Origin: Platycnemis pennipes
Lineage: Eukaryota; Arthropoda; Insecta; Odonata; Platycnemididae
DNA: 64,000 nt
Assembly (NCBI GenBank): GCA_933228895.1
Contig: OW121854.1
Span: 55,532,609 to 55,596,608 of the forward strand
Direction of reading: 5' to 3'
Part shown: piece by piece, positions 12,428 through 23,561 of the stretch
How the letters are laid out: every line of letters starts with the position of its first letter
Numbering within the stretch: the stretch's first letter is position 1
The notes under the pieces: model-generated
Told to the model about the DNA's origin: nothing
The model's input: the letters and a program-made list of their open reading frames with translations, nothing else
The model's database searches: none
Position numbers and translations under genes: made by a program

Positions 12428-12628
12428 TCGTGAAACCCAACGCCGGAATTAGTCTGCCGTTAACGAAAGGCGCTAATGGGGCCCACTGTTAAACGTCCCA
12501 TCTGACGGACAGAGTACTCAACTCTAAGTGGAGATCGGTATACCAATGAAAAATCTATGAACACAATTTGAACCCAGGTCTTGCAGATGAGGACCCAGTG
12601 CTTCAGACATTATACTGGCTCGATACTC
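12428..12628 (-). mobile_element. SINE head/middle in inverted orientation (S4)
   Basis: CGTTAACGAAAGGCGCTAATG, TTAAACGTCCCATCTGACGG and ACAATTTGAACCCAGGTCTTG are the complement of the SINE middle, body and B box. It runs from GGGTTTC of the element (12428) to its head (about 12628) and is joined to S5 in the opposite orientation. Confidence 0.75.
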
Positions 12629-12634
12629 GAGTAG

Positions 12635-12766
12635 GTTTATGCTGGTGTCGGGTTTCTCTCCACACTTCCTTAGTTCCCTAAAAAATCCCTTATTCTTCCC
12701 AATATACATCTTTCCTAAATGGCATAAATAGCCTCAGCTATTGTCACCACCCCCAAATAACAAAAC
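12635..12766 (+). mobile_element. SINE tail half (S5), joined to inverted S4
   Basis: GGTGTCGGGTTTCTCTCCAC, then TTCCTTAGTTCCCTAAAAAAT, AAATGGCATAAATAGCCTCAG and CCCCCAAATAACAAAACC: the 3' half and tail of the SINE on the + strand. It resumes at almost the same point of the element where S4 stops. Confidence 0.75.
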
Positions 12767-13479
12767 CATTCCGCATAGGATAAATTATAATTGGGTTCAC
12801 AGTTCTTCGTAACAGCGTTCGAGTTACTTCCGGAGCATTATTGTTACAGCTCCTTTAAATTTGTCAAAAACTGCCAATGACTTCTGAGTTTGCGAAAATA
12901 TTTGCCCAGTCAATCATGTCTCTACGTGCACGTTAATCATTGCATTCAGCGTGAGTTCAACGCATGTACGCCGTATTATTGCCACTTTTCCTTTTCTGTC
13001 GATTAAAATTCCCGAATCTCATTGCCCCTGCCAAAATACCACTTCTTTGCTACTTTCCCGTTCTTATTATCGCGCCAACATTCCGCTTCTCACTAAAATT
13101 CTCGTCAAGCAAAGACCTCTCCTGGCTTCTCGGAATTTCACCCTTCAACTACCTCCATTCTCAAAATCCTTTGAACACTCCTTAAGCCATCCCTTTCCCG
13201 GCCTATCTTCCTCTTCCATTCCCGAAACTCGTCCCAAAATTTCTTTTTTCCATGCACTTATCCCCTTCCCCAAAGAGCCAAGCTTTTTAAAAGAAGATTT
13301 CAACGCTTCACTTGACAATCATAATTAATCTGCTACTTGTATCCCTACTTACTAACTGTCATCATCCCCGTCCATTTCTCTTGTTGCTTTTACGGGATAA
13401 GATCGAGAGCATAGGCCATTCGCGTCATTAAGGTTAGGTGGGTATTTTGGGAAAAGTTGGAAATAGGCAGTGGAGAAAA

Positions 13480-13705
13480 ATTCGACGTGGGCAATTTGAC
13501 CTGCTGTTGACGAAAGTGACCAAGGGATCCATGGTTTAACGTTCCATTCGGTGGGCAGAGTACTGAACTTAAGGTGCCATCCACACAATACTAAATTAGG
13601 CGTTGGTATACTTTTAAAACTCTCTAACTCCAAGGACTTGAACCTTGGCAATTGGGTTTGGAAGCCACTAACTAATCTAACCATATAACTAACACATAAA
13701 TCCAA
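13480..13705 (-). mobile_element. tRNA-derived SINE, copy S6
   Basis: TGTTGACGAAAGTGACCAAGG, TTAACGTTCCATTCGGTGGG and GGACTTGAACCTTGGCAATTG are the complement of SINE body and head. The 3' tail half is missing. Confidence 0.7.
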
Positions 13706-14226
13706 TTATTTAGCCTATTCTTTTGCACGGCTTTATAGTTTAGTGGATTTCCTCTTTAAATTTATTTTTTTCGCCTTTTTGTATCAAAGTTACCGGCAAA
13801 TCAATGTAAAGCTCTCATCAAATTTAACATAGACTAATTTCACTTAAGACGATTCTCACGCAGAACCTATCGCAAGGGCAGTTAAAGATGTTCTATTCCC
13901 TGTCTCATTTCGCAGAAGCAATTTTCATGGTTACCGCACAGAGAAAAAAAGCTCAAAAGGTTTGAATGGAGATAAGTAAAAGGACAGGGGTTAATTTTAA
14001 GCAAGACCATTCTTAGAATTCTTTTTTACCTCCTTTATAATTCTACTTGTTTTTTCAGCCTTCATTTTTACCTGTTACGCTAATTAAAATTGTCAGAATA
14101 CCTGACACATAAAAACGAAGAAAACTGTCAAGTTTAATATGCTGACATGGATGTACCTGGTAATGTCACTGGCGGTGGAGTATTAGAGTATTTCGCCAAT
14201 TCATCAGAAATGGAAAAGAACATCCG

Positions 14227-14360
14227 CTTTGTACAATCCACACACAAGTTTTATTGAATTCGATCATGGTTTCGACAATTTACATGTCATTGTTAAGGTA
14301 TAAATTGTCGAAACCATGACCGAAGTCAATAAAACCTTTGTGTGGAATGTAAGTACAAAG
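14227..14360. repeat. Long-armed foldback
   Basis: Arm 14227-14282 (CTTTGTAC, ..., ATCATGGTTTCGACAATTTA) pairs with 14301-14360 (TAAATTGTCGAAACCATGAC, ..., GTACAAAG), with a 4-base indel and a few mismatches; the loop is 18 bases. The second arm includes AATAAAAC. Confidence 0.85.
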
Positions 14361-14440
14361 TGAATTTACTTTTCCAATCTCAAGGTTCCACAAAGTTAAG
14401 CCTCGAACGTTGAATCGTGTTCATCAGCAATGTTAGAGTA

Positions 14441-14467
14441 TCTTCGCGGATTTGAGGGCATCATCAG
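14441..14467 (-). other. CTGATGATG...GCGAAGA motif (hammerhead/Penelope-like, decayed)
   Basis: The minus strand reads CTGATGATGCCCTCAAATCC then GCGAAGATAC. The CTGATGA core is perfect, the GAAA core is GAAG and stem II is lost. It lies 80 bases after the foldback 14227-14360. Confidence 0.3.
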
Positions 14468-14579
14468 GTGTCCAATGATTCACAATTTCTTGCGACCTTG
14501 TTAACGGCGATGACTGTAGCATGGAGTGAAAAAAATTAAGTGGGGATGTGCACCATCCCCTTCACTTCTTTGGTTGCAT

Positions 14580-14880
14580 TAATCACTATTCCCATAGGGG
14601 CTGTCGCGTCCTCAGAGCCTTCCTCTTGTGCCCCAGTCCTCTCACTCTATCTCTCCTTACGCGACGCCGAGCGCAGCGCAGCGTTGAGCCGCGCCTCCGC
14701 AATCACCGGCCGCACCGGCGCGTTCCGCTCCGGCTTCCACCTTCCTCGTTATAACTGCACCCGATCCGCGTAGCTGAATGCTTCGTCCGACTCCTCGAAA
14801 CATCACGCCTCGGAGAGTAGGTATCTTTCCCTCACCTCTCCCGTCTTTCCACCCGCGAAAATGAGTTCCGGGCGCGGAGA
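14580..14880. other. CpG-rich block, unexplained
   Basis: TACGCGACGCCGAGCGCAGCG and CACCGGCCGCACCGGCGCG are CpG-dense. Short ORFs overlap; none recognised. Possibly regulatory. Confidence 0.3.
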
Positions 14881-14994
14881 GAGTAATTTCTCCGGATACT
14901 TTCGGAAATATAAATCAGCCTCGTTTCATTAGCTATCCAAGGCACCTAAAATACTTGATGGATAATGAAATAACAGTTAAGTTTAACCATTTTT

Positions 14995-15360
14995 AATCAG
15001 TATGAATGTTTATGTTTCATAGTGGTTTAATTTTCTCTTAAAAAAGAGCTTTTGAGATGTGGGTGTCGAGAGGAATAGAGACGGTACGATGGGTGGAAAT
15101 AAGGACAAATAATGAAGTGTTTGAGTTGGCAGGATAGAAAAGTAAGTTGATGGGGGAAATTGGGAGAGTGTGACTAAATGGAGAAGGTAATGAAGGGTGA
15201 GGGCCTCTGCAAGTAGATGATTATGGATGAATGTTTGGTAAGCAAGGTAGAGATAGGAGAAGACTGGATAGTTGGATAGAATGATTGGAGGTAGGAAGTA
15301 TGAGAGACTGAACAGTGGCACGTGTGAAATATAGTTAGGCCTTCGGAAAGGGAAATTATA
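14995..15360 (+). mobile_element. LINE family B, decayed C-terminal copy B1
   Basis: From about 15049 the + strand reads FEMWVSRGIETVRWVEIRTNN then EVFELAG, a stop, KSKLMGEIG: the C-terminal finger-like region of an RTE/CFDP2-type LINE, matching B3 and B5. Purine-rich; a long minus-strand open frame over the same bases is a shadow. Followed directly by A4. Confidence 0.65.
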
Positions 15361-15371
15361 GATAGGCCTTA

Positions 15372-15478
15372 GACCCTATAGTATCATGTTTGCATGTCTG
15401 TAGTGCATGCTTGGTAATCTACACCCCCTGCCACATACTCTCGCGGTGGCTTTCAGGATATCGCGTAGGTGTAGATGA
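15372..15478 (+). mobile_element. LINE family A, short 3' fragment A4
   Basis: Only the terminal 100 bases are present: CATGCTTGGTAATCTACACC, then CCCTGCCACATACTCTCG and GGTGGCTTTCAGG, ending GTGTAGATGAA. It directly follows LINE B copy B1. Confidence 0.75.
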
Positions 15479-15776
15479 AGGGTGGCTAATAGACTAGCCA
15501 CAATACCAAGCCGATCTTTTAAGTTTTTAATTATGAAAAAGGTGAAGAGGGAAAAACAAGAAAGAGAAATTAGGTATGTAAAGTGAGGGTGGTTTGGGAG
15601 ATAGTCGTGCGACATGGTTCCATTTTGTTCATCATAATGACTGGAAAAAATAATTTTCTTGAATATTTTTATTCCAATATTAGTGAATTTCTTCCTTTGA
15701 TTGATCCGTTACATCTTTTAGGGACTTTATAATAGCCTTCTTCGACCCTCTCAAACACTTTACGATTTACTTTAGC

Positions 15777-15842
15777 GTAAGCTCACCCCCTGCCACACAC
15801 CCTTGTGGTGGCTTGCAGGGTATGATGTAGATGTAGATGAAG
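15777..15842 (+). mobile_element. LINE family A, terminal hairpin and tail only (A5)
   Basis: CACCCCCTGCCACACACC, then CTTGTGGTGGCTTGCAGGG and TATGATGTAGATGTAGATG: a 65-bp remnant showing the family's 3' hairpin and clean GATGTA repeats. Confidence 0.8.
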
Positions 15843-17399
15843 CTTTAGTCCGTAGATATTTTCAGATCCTCTGCAGTCCCCTTTCCAAGTCCCTGGGATT
15901 GGAATGTAAAATTTACCGTTCAAGAACATTTAGCACGTCGAAACCAGCGTCGCACATCAAATCATTCCGTTGGAAATGTGCAATTATAAATATTTGGGCA
16001 TGCTTGAATCCTCGAGAAACGTAGGAGTGCACCACGCCGTCTCGATCTGGTTTTATTCACCGCTGCTTGGTTTGCCCCTCGGAGTGTCTTTGGTACAAAC
16101 TGAACCGGTGAGACTTGAATAGACGGAAGGTGAGGTTGCACCTTCCTTAAGGTTTCGTGAGGAAAAGTACGCCAACCAGTTTCTTTCGCGATCTCAGGGC
16201 CGTGTTGCAGCAAGGGTAAATAGAGCGGGACTAGGTACTTGCACCCAGCGAGTTTCCGACTCCTCAGGGATCGTCGTTCCGCACCACTTCCTGCATGGGC
16301 GAAAAAGGAAGCAGCGGAAAAGCATGCAGGGAGTTGGCAGAGTCAAGTCATAATTCTGACATTAATGAGGTGCTCGAGAGCCCTGAGCGGCCATTTCTTA
16401 GAGGTGAGTGTTCTAAAACGGTTAGGGGTGAGTGTGTGCGTTCGTCGACGGGATCTACTTCCTTAAATTCCGGCAATTACGGGAGCGAATGCCTTGAATA
16501 GATGCAAGCCACCGGTTGGTGGGTGTAAGCACACGCCTAAGCAGCCTCGTTCCGAAATTGAGGAGGAAAATTGAGTTGGAGCGGCGGACGCTTTAATTGG
16601 ACGTTGTGAGCGAAATGTCTGGGCCAACACTTTTCCCCAGATACGATTTTTTTTTTCGAAAAATAATTATGAACCGCGGCAACATTTAATTTAGTCAGCA
16701 CGCAGGCACCTGAGCGCCGTCACCTACTCACAGGGGGAGAACATTTTTTTTTCCTTTTTCTCCTCCCCTTAATGCTCGAGGTGATGGTTTTTGTCTAGAA
16801 AAGTCACATCCTACGCAACGGAAGTGAGAGCAAAAAAATTCCGACCTAAAAGATATGTGCGCAATTTTTTCAAAGAGAAGGCGGAGAATGGAAAAACACG
16901 TAGATACTGGAAGGCGAGAGAGAAGACTTGGCATCTATCTCGGAGATAATAGTCTCCTAGTATTGATGACAGCGATCTAAAACCAAAAAATTGTAAGACA
17001 CGAGAGATGATGTCCTTTTATGATGTGGCGGGTGTAAAGTTATCAACCGAGAAAGTTACAGGAAAAAATGAATTTATATTGGAACAATACCGCACTATAC
17101 TTAATAAGCGACATTCTTAATTTAAACTGGTTTATTGATTTGCAGTCATCTACCGGTTAGGGTAGGTTCTAATAGGGTGCTCCCATTTTTATTTGCATTG
17201 CATTCATCTGCTGAGTACGCTATATCCCTCTTCAAATCTGCAAATGTCACCTCTCTTCATTTTATATCAGATACTTTTTCTTTTCCTTCCTCTTCATTGA
17301 TTTCTCAGAATTTACCTTGTACTAAACTCAAATGGCGCCTTGTCAAATCTTTTTCAGCAGATTATTTATAAATTTTCGCCTTTGGTAGTACATTTTGAT
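15843..17399. other. No supported feature
   Basis: Mixed-composition DNA with short ORFs on both strands (for example 15962-16213, 16239-16466). None has a domain, start context or splice sites I can support. Confidence 0.5.
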
Positions 17400-18312
17400 G
17401 GAATATGCCACTTAGGCAACGGTTTGCGGCATACCATACTTAGGTGTAACACTTACTCAGGATCTATCATGGGGAAACATATCAGGGAAATATGCAGTCA
17501 AGCAAATAGAAAGTTGGGGTTTATTAAAAGAATATTAGGGAAAAGTGAGGAGAGGGTGAAGGAACGTTGCTATTTTTCAATTGTTAGACCACACTTAGAA
17601 TATGCTGCGAGCATATGTGGCCCTTATGAAGCAGGCTTAATTTACGAATTAGATCGAGTACAAAGAAGAGCGGCGAGATATGTAAAAGGGTGTTACGATA
17701 GGGAGAGCAGTGTGTCTGGTATGTTAGCCGAATTGGGATGGGAATCGCTGTCACAACGCAGGCTGAATTATAGACTTAATCTTCTAGGAAAATTTAAGGA
17801 GGGACATTTCATTAATGACGTTAGTCATATATTGCTGGCCCTACTTATTATGGTTGGCTCGATAATTCTAATAAAATTAAGGAGATAGATTGCAGGACGG
17901 ACAGGTTTAAAATGTCATTTTTTCCGCGTACGATTCGAGATCAGAACGTTAAACATCGCGTAAATCGGTAATAATTATAGAGGTATTATTCAGAGTAGGT
18001 CGATAGTATATTTTTTTTATTATCTGCATGTTCAAATCAACGTGTGACTAGCATGCAATGCTTTTTTTTTTGCATGCATGAGTATCTATGAAATTGGTGT
18101 CGGGTTTCAAGGCATGCATGGTATTCATGGGTGTGTCCTGCATGATTGGGATTTAGTAGTTTTTCTTCTTTTTTCCCCTATTACTTTTAAAGGTGTAGTG
18201 TTTGTTTTTTAGTGTTCATTTTTGTTTGTTGTGTCATTGTTCCTGGTGTGGATGCACCTCATGCCACACACCCTCGAGGTGGCTTGCAGGGTATGTAGTA
18301 GATATAGATATA
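17400..18312 (+). mobile_element. LINE family A, longest copy A6
   Basis: An open segment to 17888 encodes KHIREICSQANRKLGFIKR, then SIVRPHLEYAAS, YELDRVQRRAARYVKG and LGWESLSQRRLNYRLNLLGK. A frameshift near 17850 moves the frame to KEIDCRTDRFKMSFFPRTIR. This is the RT C-terminal region of a CR1/L2/Jockey-type LINE. A PYLGVTLTQDLSW-like segment precedes it in another frame from about 17420, so the copy includes the end of the RT palm/thumb. The 3' UTR is A/T-rich and ends in the family hairpin and AGATATAGATATAG tail (18255-18312). The catalytic FADD region is absent; dead on arrival. Confidence 0.85.
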
Positions 18313-18334
18313 GATATACCTTGGTTGAATTTCT

Positions 18335-18640
18335 TTGAAAAAGGAAATTAGGTTGCTGGTGCAAAAAAGTAAGTGTATAGAATAGTTTGATTTTACTGGT
18401 AATAAAGAACAATGAAATGCTGAGGGCCCTCATCGGAGGTAGAATACTGTTAGCGAGGAAAAAAAAGGAGAAGGGCAAATATGCATATTAGATGGTATGA
18501 ATAAGGGCAGATAAAACGCCAAACTGAAGAGAGTAATTACTTGGGGAAAGGTTAGGCAAAAACAATGCAAAGAGAAGTAAGACCGCTTTGTCAAAACGTA
18601 CCGTAACAGGTAGAGAGCTATCACCTAACAGAGTGGATGC
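18335..18640 (+). mobile_element. LINE family B, decayed copy B2
   Basis: AAAAAAGTAAGTGTATAGAAT, GATGGTATGAATAAGGGCAG and ACGTACCGTAACAGGTAGAG align in order with B5 (AAAAGGAAGTTGACTGGGG, ...TACCTTAACCGGTAGAAC). Very diverged. It begins just after the tail of A6. Confidence 0.5.
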
Positions 18641-18779
18641 CTTATCTAAATTTTCGGCGGCACAGTCGCCTTTGTCAGAAGACAGAGGAGACTATATTAT
18701 AACGTAAAAATGTAGAGAGAGGAATCGGGGAGAAAGGTGAGATACAGTGGAAGAAAGGAAGGGTTCAAGGTCTCGACTC

Positions 18780-19290
18780 TGGATTATCTTAGAGAAAAAT
18801 CTCTCTCTCCCCCTCTCTCTCGGGTCGATGAAAGCGGGACTCCCGGAATCGTAGTGAAGTTATCTCATCTTGTTTGATGGGAAGCATCGCCCCCACCTCC
18901 GTGAAAAGAGAACGGAACATGTCCGCGCCGCAAAAGCAAGTCGGGAATCATCACCGAAGCCTGTTTCCTCACCCTTCTCCATGTTGAAACCCGGATCGAA
19001 TCGCAAAGCATTCGCGGAACCCTCGGATCTAATGCCGCGCTGCATACGCCGGGATAATGCCACTAATGGACACGATGGTGGCCGCGGAACTCAGATTACC
19101 GATCCTAATCATGTCATCGGTGATCGCCCGCGATGGGCCTCGGCTAAGCGCAATCGAAAATGGCGACGAGTGGCCGAACATATGCGTGTGTCGGGCAAGG
19201 GGATGTGTTGCCAGAAGAGGTCGTGACGATCCACATCGAGCGAGACCGACATTATTCTGTGATCCCGCTACGGATTGATGCATGGCGGAC
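18780..19290. other. CT-repeat followed by CpG-rich block
   Basis: CTCTCTCTCCCCCTCTCTCTC at about 18801 leads into CpG-rich sequence to about 19280 with overlapping ORFs on both strands. A GAGA-like tract beside a CpG-rich block is promoter-like, but no transcript evidence is visible. Confidence 0.3.
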
Positions 19291-19357
19291 TAAAGTAGCA
19301 GGAGAAGATAGGAAAAGACGGCTATGAGAAAAAGTAGAAGTGGTGGTGAAGTCTCAA

Positions 19358-19510
19358 AGGCACCAAGGGGTTTACGGTTTAACGCCCCATCCGACGGACG
19401 GGTAACTGGAATCGAAGTGCTCTGTAAGCAGCACTGAAGTATGGATCAGGACTGAAAAATCTGCCACTTCCGGAAGTCGAGCCCGGGTGATCATGAATAA
19501 AAGCCAACAC
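19358..19510 (-). mobile_element. tRNA-derived SINE, copy S7 (head and middle)
   Basis: GGCACCAAGGGGTTTACGG, TTTAACGCCCCATCCGACGG and GGAAGTCGAGCCCGGGTGA (B box complement) mark a minus-strand copy lacking the tail. It sits about 100 bases before the RTE fragment R2. Confidence 0.75.
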
Positions 19511-19610
19511 ACAAACTCTTTTCCTTACATGATAAAGTTTCGATTTTTAGGGAGCGTTGACTGTTAAGCAGAAGTGGTGGAATCGGGTTTTAAAGTGATA
19601 CAGCTACTAA

Positions 19611-19772
19611 TGGGAATAGTAAAAAAGATATCCTTGCATGAGATATATGGAATAAGAAATTGAGGATGCGAAAAAAAAATAATTTTGTGAATATGAAGAG
19701 GTTATCTGATAGAAGAATGGACTGAAAAGCGGAGTCAAACAAATGTTAGGGTTGTTGACACATGGTAATGAC
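19611..19772 (+). mobile_element. RTE-like LINE 3' fragment (R2)
   Basis: TGAATATGAAGAGGTTATCTG and GATAGAAGAATGGACTGA, then GGAGTCAAAC...GTTGTTGACACATGG, correspond to the VNMKRLADRRxEWRAASNQS end of the family and its 3' terminus, with stops and frameshifts. The left edge is approximate. Confidence 0.65.
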
Positions 19773-20317
19773 CACTACGATGTCGCACCTTCCAACCGTA
19801 TTTGCTTACCCCATGGAGAACACAGCTACCTCGCTCGAGACAGGAAACGAATCAGCGACCTATCAGGTTATCAGGCCGGCACGTCCTAGCCACCGCGACC
19901 GGCATTCATTTCTCTATGTCGCCTTTGTTTCTTCAAAAACATATGGTACTCGGAAAAAAAAGACTAGACTTACATGAACGTATTCAGCCCTCTTCAATAC
20001 TAAAATCTGGGTCGCTAAGATCAATCGTCTCATGCTATAACAATTGGTTTACCTCAGAATGGAAAAAAAAGTTATAAAAAAGTAAAACTCTAATCGGAAA
20101 CTGTATTTTTTAACTTCGTCTACTGCTGAATAAAGCAACATGAATGCTTGGTTTCCATCTCTCCCATCTAAATAAAATACTATGCACGTTTCAGAGTAAC
20201 TGAGCGCTTTCAACGCTGTCTGTGACACGGGAATAAAATGTGCCCTCGCGAATTACCAGGTACCAGTGGCTACTTCTGTGGCGGAACCCTTCAGTACGGT
20301 TACTGCGAGGTTTGTTT

Positions 20318-20850
20318 CTTCATCTACATCTACACGATACCCTGCAAGCCACCGCGAGGGTGTGTGGCAGGGGGTGATGATCACCAAGCATGCACCACTA
20401 ACATGCAAACTAGCAACTATATTGTCTCATGCAACTTGATTGTTAGTATCTATAGTATTTAAGGGGTTAATACATGCGTCATGCACTACAGAATACTCTA
20501 AAATATTTCCTCTACCTATCCCTTTGCTATGCTGCCTATTCTGTTCTCTTATAGTACGGGGGAAAAATGCCATTTTGAATCTATCGGTACGACAATCTAT
20601 CTCTCTAATCTTAATTATCTGGTCGAATCTAGCATAATACGCTGGTTTTTTAAATATGTGTCTAACATCTTCAGTAGAGCTATCCGATTGAAATTTCTCA
20701 AAGAGATTCAATCTGTACTTTAACCTACGCTCTGATAATGATTCCCACCCTTATTCTTTTATTAATTCTGAAACGCTACTCAACCTATCGTAACACCTTT
20801 TAACGAGCCTAGCTGCTCTACGCTGCAAACTGTCTAGTTCTCTGATCAAC
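20318..20850 (-). mobile_element. LINE family A, copy A7
   Basis: The 3' end is at 20318 (complement of GATGTAGATG tail, then the family hairpin at 20338-20375). Read on the minus strand, it encodes ARLVKRCYDRLSSV, a stop, then WESLSERRLKYRLNLFEKF and IREIDCRTDRFKMAFFPRTIR. One in-frame stop and the missing catalytic domains mark it as non-functional. The 5' edge near 20850 is approximate. Confidence 0.85.
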
Positions 20851-21974
20851 CCTAAGTTTCTTTCATTCCCTCAGTTTCTGAATTCTCGCAGAATAATTGG
20901 CGATTCTAATATGTGCGTATTTTCATGTGATGTCGTGACCACAGGTCGAACTCGATCGACGTTGAATTGATTACAAACGCACGAATTCATTTTCTTTTTG
21001 TGCAGCTCAGATGGTTGGTATGACCTTCAAGATTTCTTCAAGAGCTGCAATACTCCCTCACAAGTGTTAGATTACCAACCAATTTCAGATTTGTAGCCAT
21101 AATTATCTTTTAATCGCGTGACTTGGGGCGTTTGCGCCAGCTTTAAAAAACGGGCCACAGTTGCAAGGGCAACGTAATGAACGAGCCAATTTCTATAAGG
21201 TAACTTTTTCCGTGGAATGGTTGTTCGATTGGGGAGTCTCGCTGTAGGTACTACATTACCATTTTAATTTGTTTCCTGTTATTTTCCCCTTTCTACCAAT
21301 AATAGATTGGGGTGGTATCCGTTGTGCACACCGACGCAGGAGAATATCGGCAGCAATCATTTACGTAGTGCCGCTGCGGGGAATTGGCACTACGGAGACT
21401 CCATTGCATTTATTTTCACCAAAATAATTTTCCTCCGTAAATTGTGAACTGGCCTCTTTCAAATTACACGTAAATAACTCTTTTCGCGCAAGGGAGTTAT
21501 TTTCCGTGGCACCAACTACCCTCGCGAGGGGGAAGGAATCCCTGCTAGTTCCGCTTCATAAAATATACAGGGAGTGGGAATAATTCAGGAGTAAAGAGGG
21601 CCTAAAGGGATAAAAAAAATAGTCGATATTTCTTGCACCCGACCCTCGCGCTCGTAGCATTCAACCCTATTCCGGAGCGATTCTGCGTCCCCGATAATAT
21701 CCACGTAAAAAAAGGGGCAGTAACAGATTAAATCGAAGTTGCCGGTGAGACAATTCACCTGCAGCAAATATACGTGGATTAGTAATTTAGCAGCAGACAC
21801 CAGGTGTCGCTAGCGTTCATATGGGATCACCAATATACCGATATAGACGGACCTTGCGGATCACGATCTTAGAATACAAAGGAGGCTAAAATGTTTCTGG
21901 CGAAGGTTTTCGCGGCGTTCCGATGATTGTAAAAAGCTTTCGGGAGTCTTCCGCGTTGTCATTCTGATAAAATG

Positions 21975-22010
21975 GCGACGTTTCACCCACTCCACTGCGG
22001 GCATCCTCAG
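21975..22010 (-). other. Hammerhead-like core with intact stem II
   Basis: On the minus strand: CTGAGGA (22010-22004, fits CUGANGA), an unpaired T, then GCCCGC (22002-21997) and GTGGGT (21990-21985), able to form six pairs including two G-U around the hexaloop AGTGGA, immediately followed by GAAA (21984-21981) and CGTCGCC. The order of conserved cores and stem II is that of hammerhead ribozymes. Stems I and III are not obvious. Embedded in a repeat-like stretch (about 21870-22095). Confidence 0.45.
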
Positions 22011-22275
22011 GTCAGGCTGAAGTGAAGAATGCTTCGAAGTTGACGCTTATTTATTCTCGTTTTCTGAGGCTAAAATGTACTGTACTGGTAGAGGAGGGGT
22101 CGGTTTGGGTAATGTCTCAACCAGAGAGCCCAGGTGTGGAATCATGGATGCATCTTTCGCGTTATCGCAATCTGTATCGATAACGCTTGCCCCCTAAAGT
22201 AGCGCAGGGTTAACAATAACCATCTATAAAATTCGCTCCACTGATTGTGATAAGCAATTGAAGTGCTGCGCGAAA

Positions 22276-22743
22276 TATGAATTTTCGCAGGTTGAAATTT
22301 AGACTTCATCTCTTAAACAAATTCCAAGACCATATTTTCAGTGATGATGTTAAAAATATTCTGCGAACCCCAACTTACTATGGTAGACTGGACCATAATC
22401 ACAAAATCAGACAAATTGATTGCCGAACTGACAGATTCAAAATGTCCTTTTTTCCTCGTACAATTAGGGATATGAATAACGGTAAATATATCCAATACGA
22501 GTGTAGCAATGGATAACATTGGTAGCTGCATGTTGGTAGAAGGATTTAAAGCTAACCCAACTAAAGGCATGTTTTTGCATGTATGCTTTGCTATTTTTAT
22601 CTTTTTGTAAATTGTGAAGTTTAGAACAGTATATAAATACTAATCCTTTTTTATGCATGATATTTAGTGCATGTTTGGTGAGAATTCACCCCCTGCCACA
22701 CACCTTTATGGTAGCTTGCAGGGTATTATGTACATGTAGATGA
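22276..22743 (+). mobile_element. LINE family A, copy A8
   Basis: It encodes NFRRLKFRLHLLNKFQ, then ILRTPTYYGRLDHNHKIR and RTDRFKMSFFPRTIRDMNN (22277-22516), followed by a 3' UTR and the hairpin/tail at 22688-22743 (CACACACCTTTATGGTAGC, ...TGTACATGTAGATGAAG). It begins abruptly at the RRLKFRL motif, a typical 5' truncation. Confidence 0.85.
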
Positions 22744-22797
22744 AGAATGGAGATCACGTTCTCTCTGACATAAGTTTAATCCAAAAATTACGATAAC

Positions 22798-23045
22798 GCT
22801 AGCGCACGCCTTGTGAAGATCCATGATCGAGGCCCAGATTCGAATCCCGGTGGTGGAAGACATTTTTCATTGGTAAACCGGCACCTACTTGATTGTTTTT
22901 TGGAGAGTATTCTAGTTGAGAACTAGGTCCGTCGAATGGGACGTTATTCCTTGGTTTTCTTGGTGCCTTCCGTTGAGAACAGGCCAATGCCAACGCCGGG
23001 TTTCTCTCTACCCGTCCTTATTACCTACACATTCCAATCCTTGAG
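22798..23045 (+). mobile_element. tRNA-derived SINE, copy S8
   Basis: CCCAGATTCGAATCCCGGTGG (B box, about 22830), TTTTTCATTGGTAAACCGGC, GGTCCGTCGAATGGGACGTTA and CAACGCCGGGTTTCTCTC. It follows the tail of LINE A8 within about 60 bases. The terminal tail is degraded. Confidence 0.8.
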
Positions 23046-23561
23046 CCTTTCTCCCGATCTAAAGCGTCTATATGCGCGGGTACTGACTGAAAAACCACAG
23101 ATAAAGCTGAAGGAAACATCACAGCTCATTTGAGAATTCTTCGGCCTTCTCGATAGTTACAGACATACGGGTTTGCTACTCGCAATAGTCTTGGATGAAC
23201 TTGTTTTATGCACGTAATAATGTTAGAGTAGTTGTATGAATAATGAAATGTATTTTTAAAATTCCTTAAAGAAGCAGAGAAAAGTGCGTTAGCAGTCACC
23301 AAATATGTAGTTTAAATAGATTAAATTCGAACCAGTTTTCCTAATAAAATGTACTCAAAGGGGAATCAAATGCATTAAATGGCCTTATGCAGACTAACTG
23401 ACGCCTGTGAGATGAAATTTTGGTACGTTTCCATTTTAATTTCTGTTTTAATACTCATTTAATATTCATAAGAGGCCCTATGACACGCAATGTTTTGTAC
23501 GGAGTAGGTAGGATCTAATCACCTAATCATTACCCTGAAACATCAGGATTTGAGTGCCAAA

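Noticed and set aside
15010..15321. 103-codon minus-strand open frame
   Set aside because: Shadow of purine-rich LINE B1, whose plus strand has the recognisable FEMWVSRG residues. The same applies to 35438-35731 and 48196-48510.
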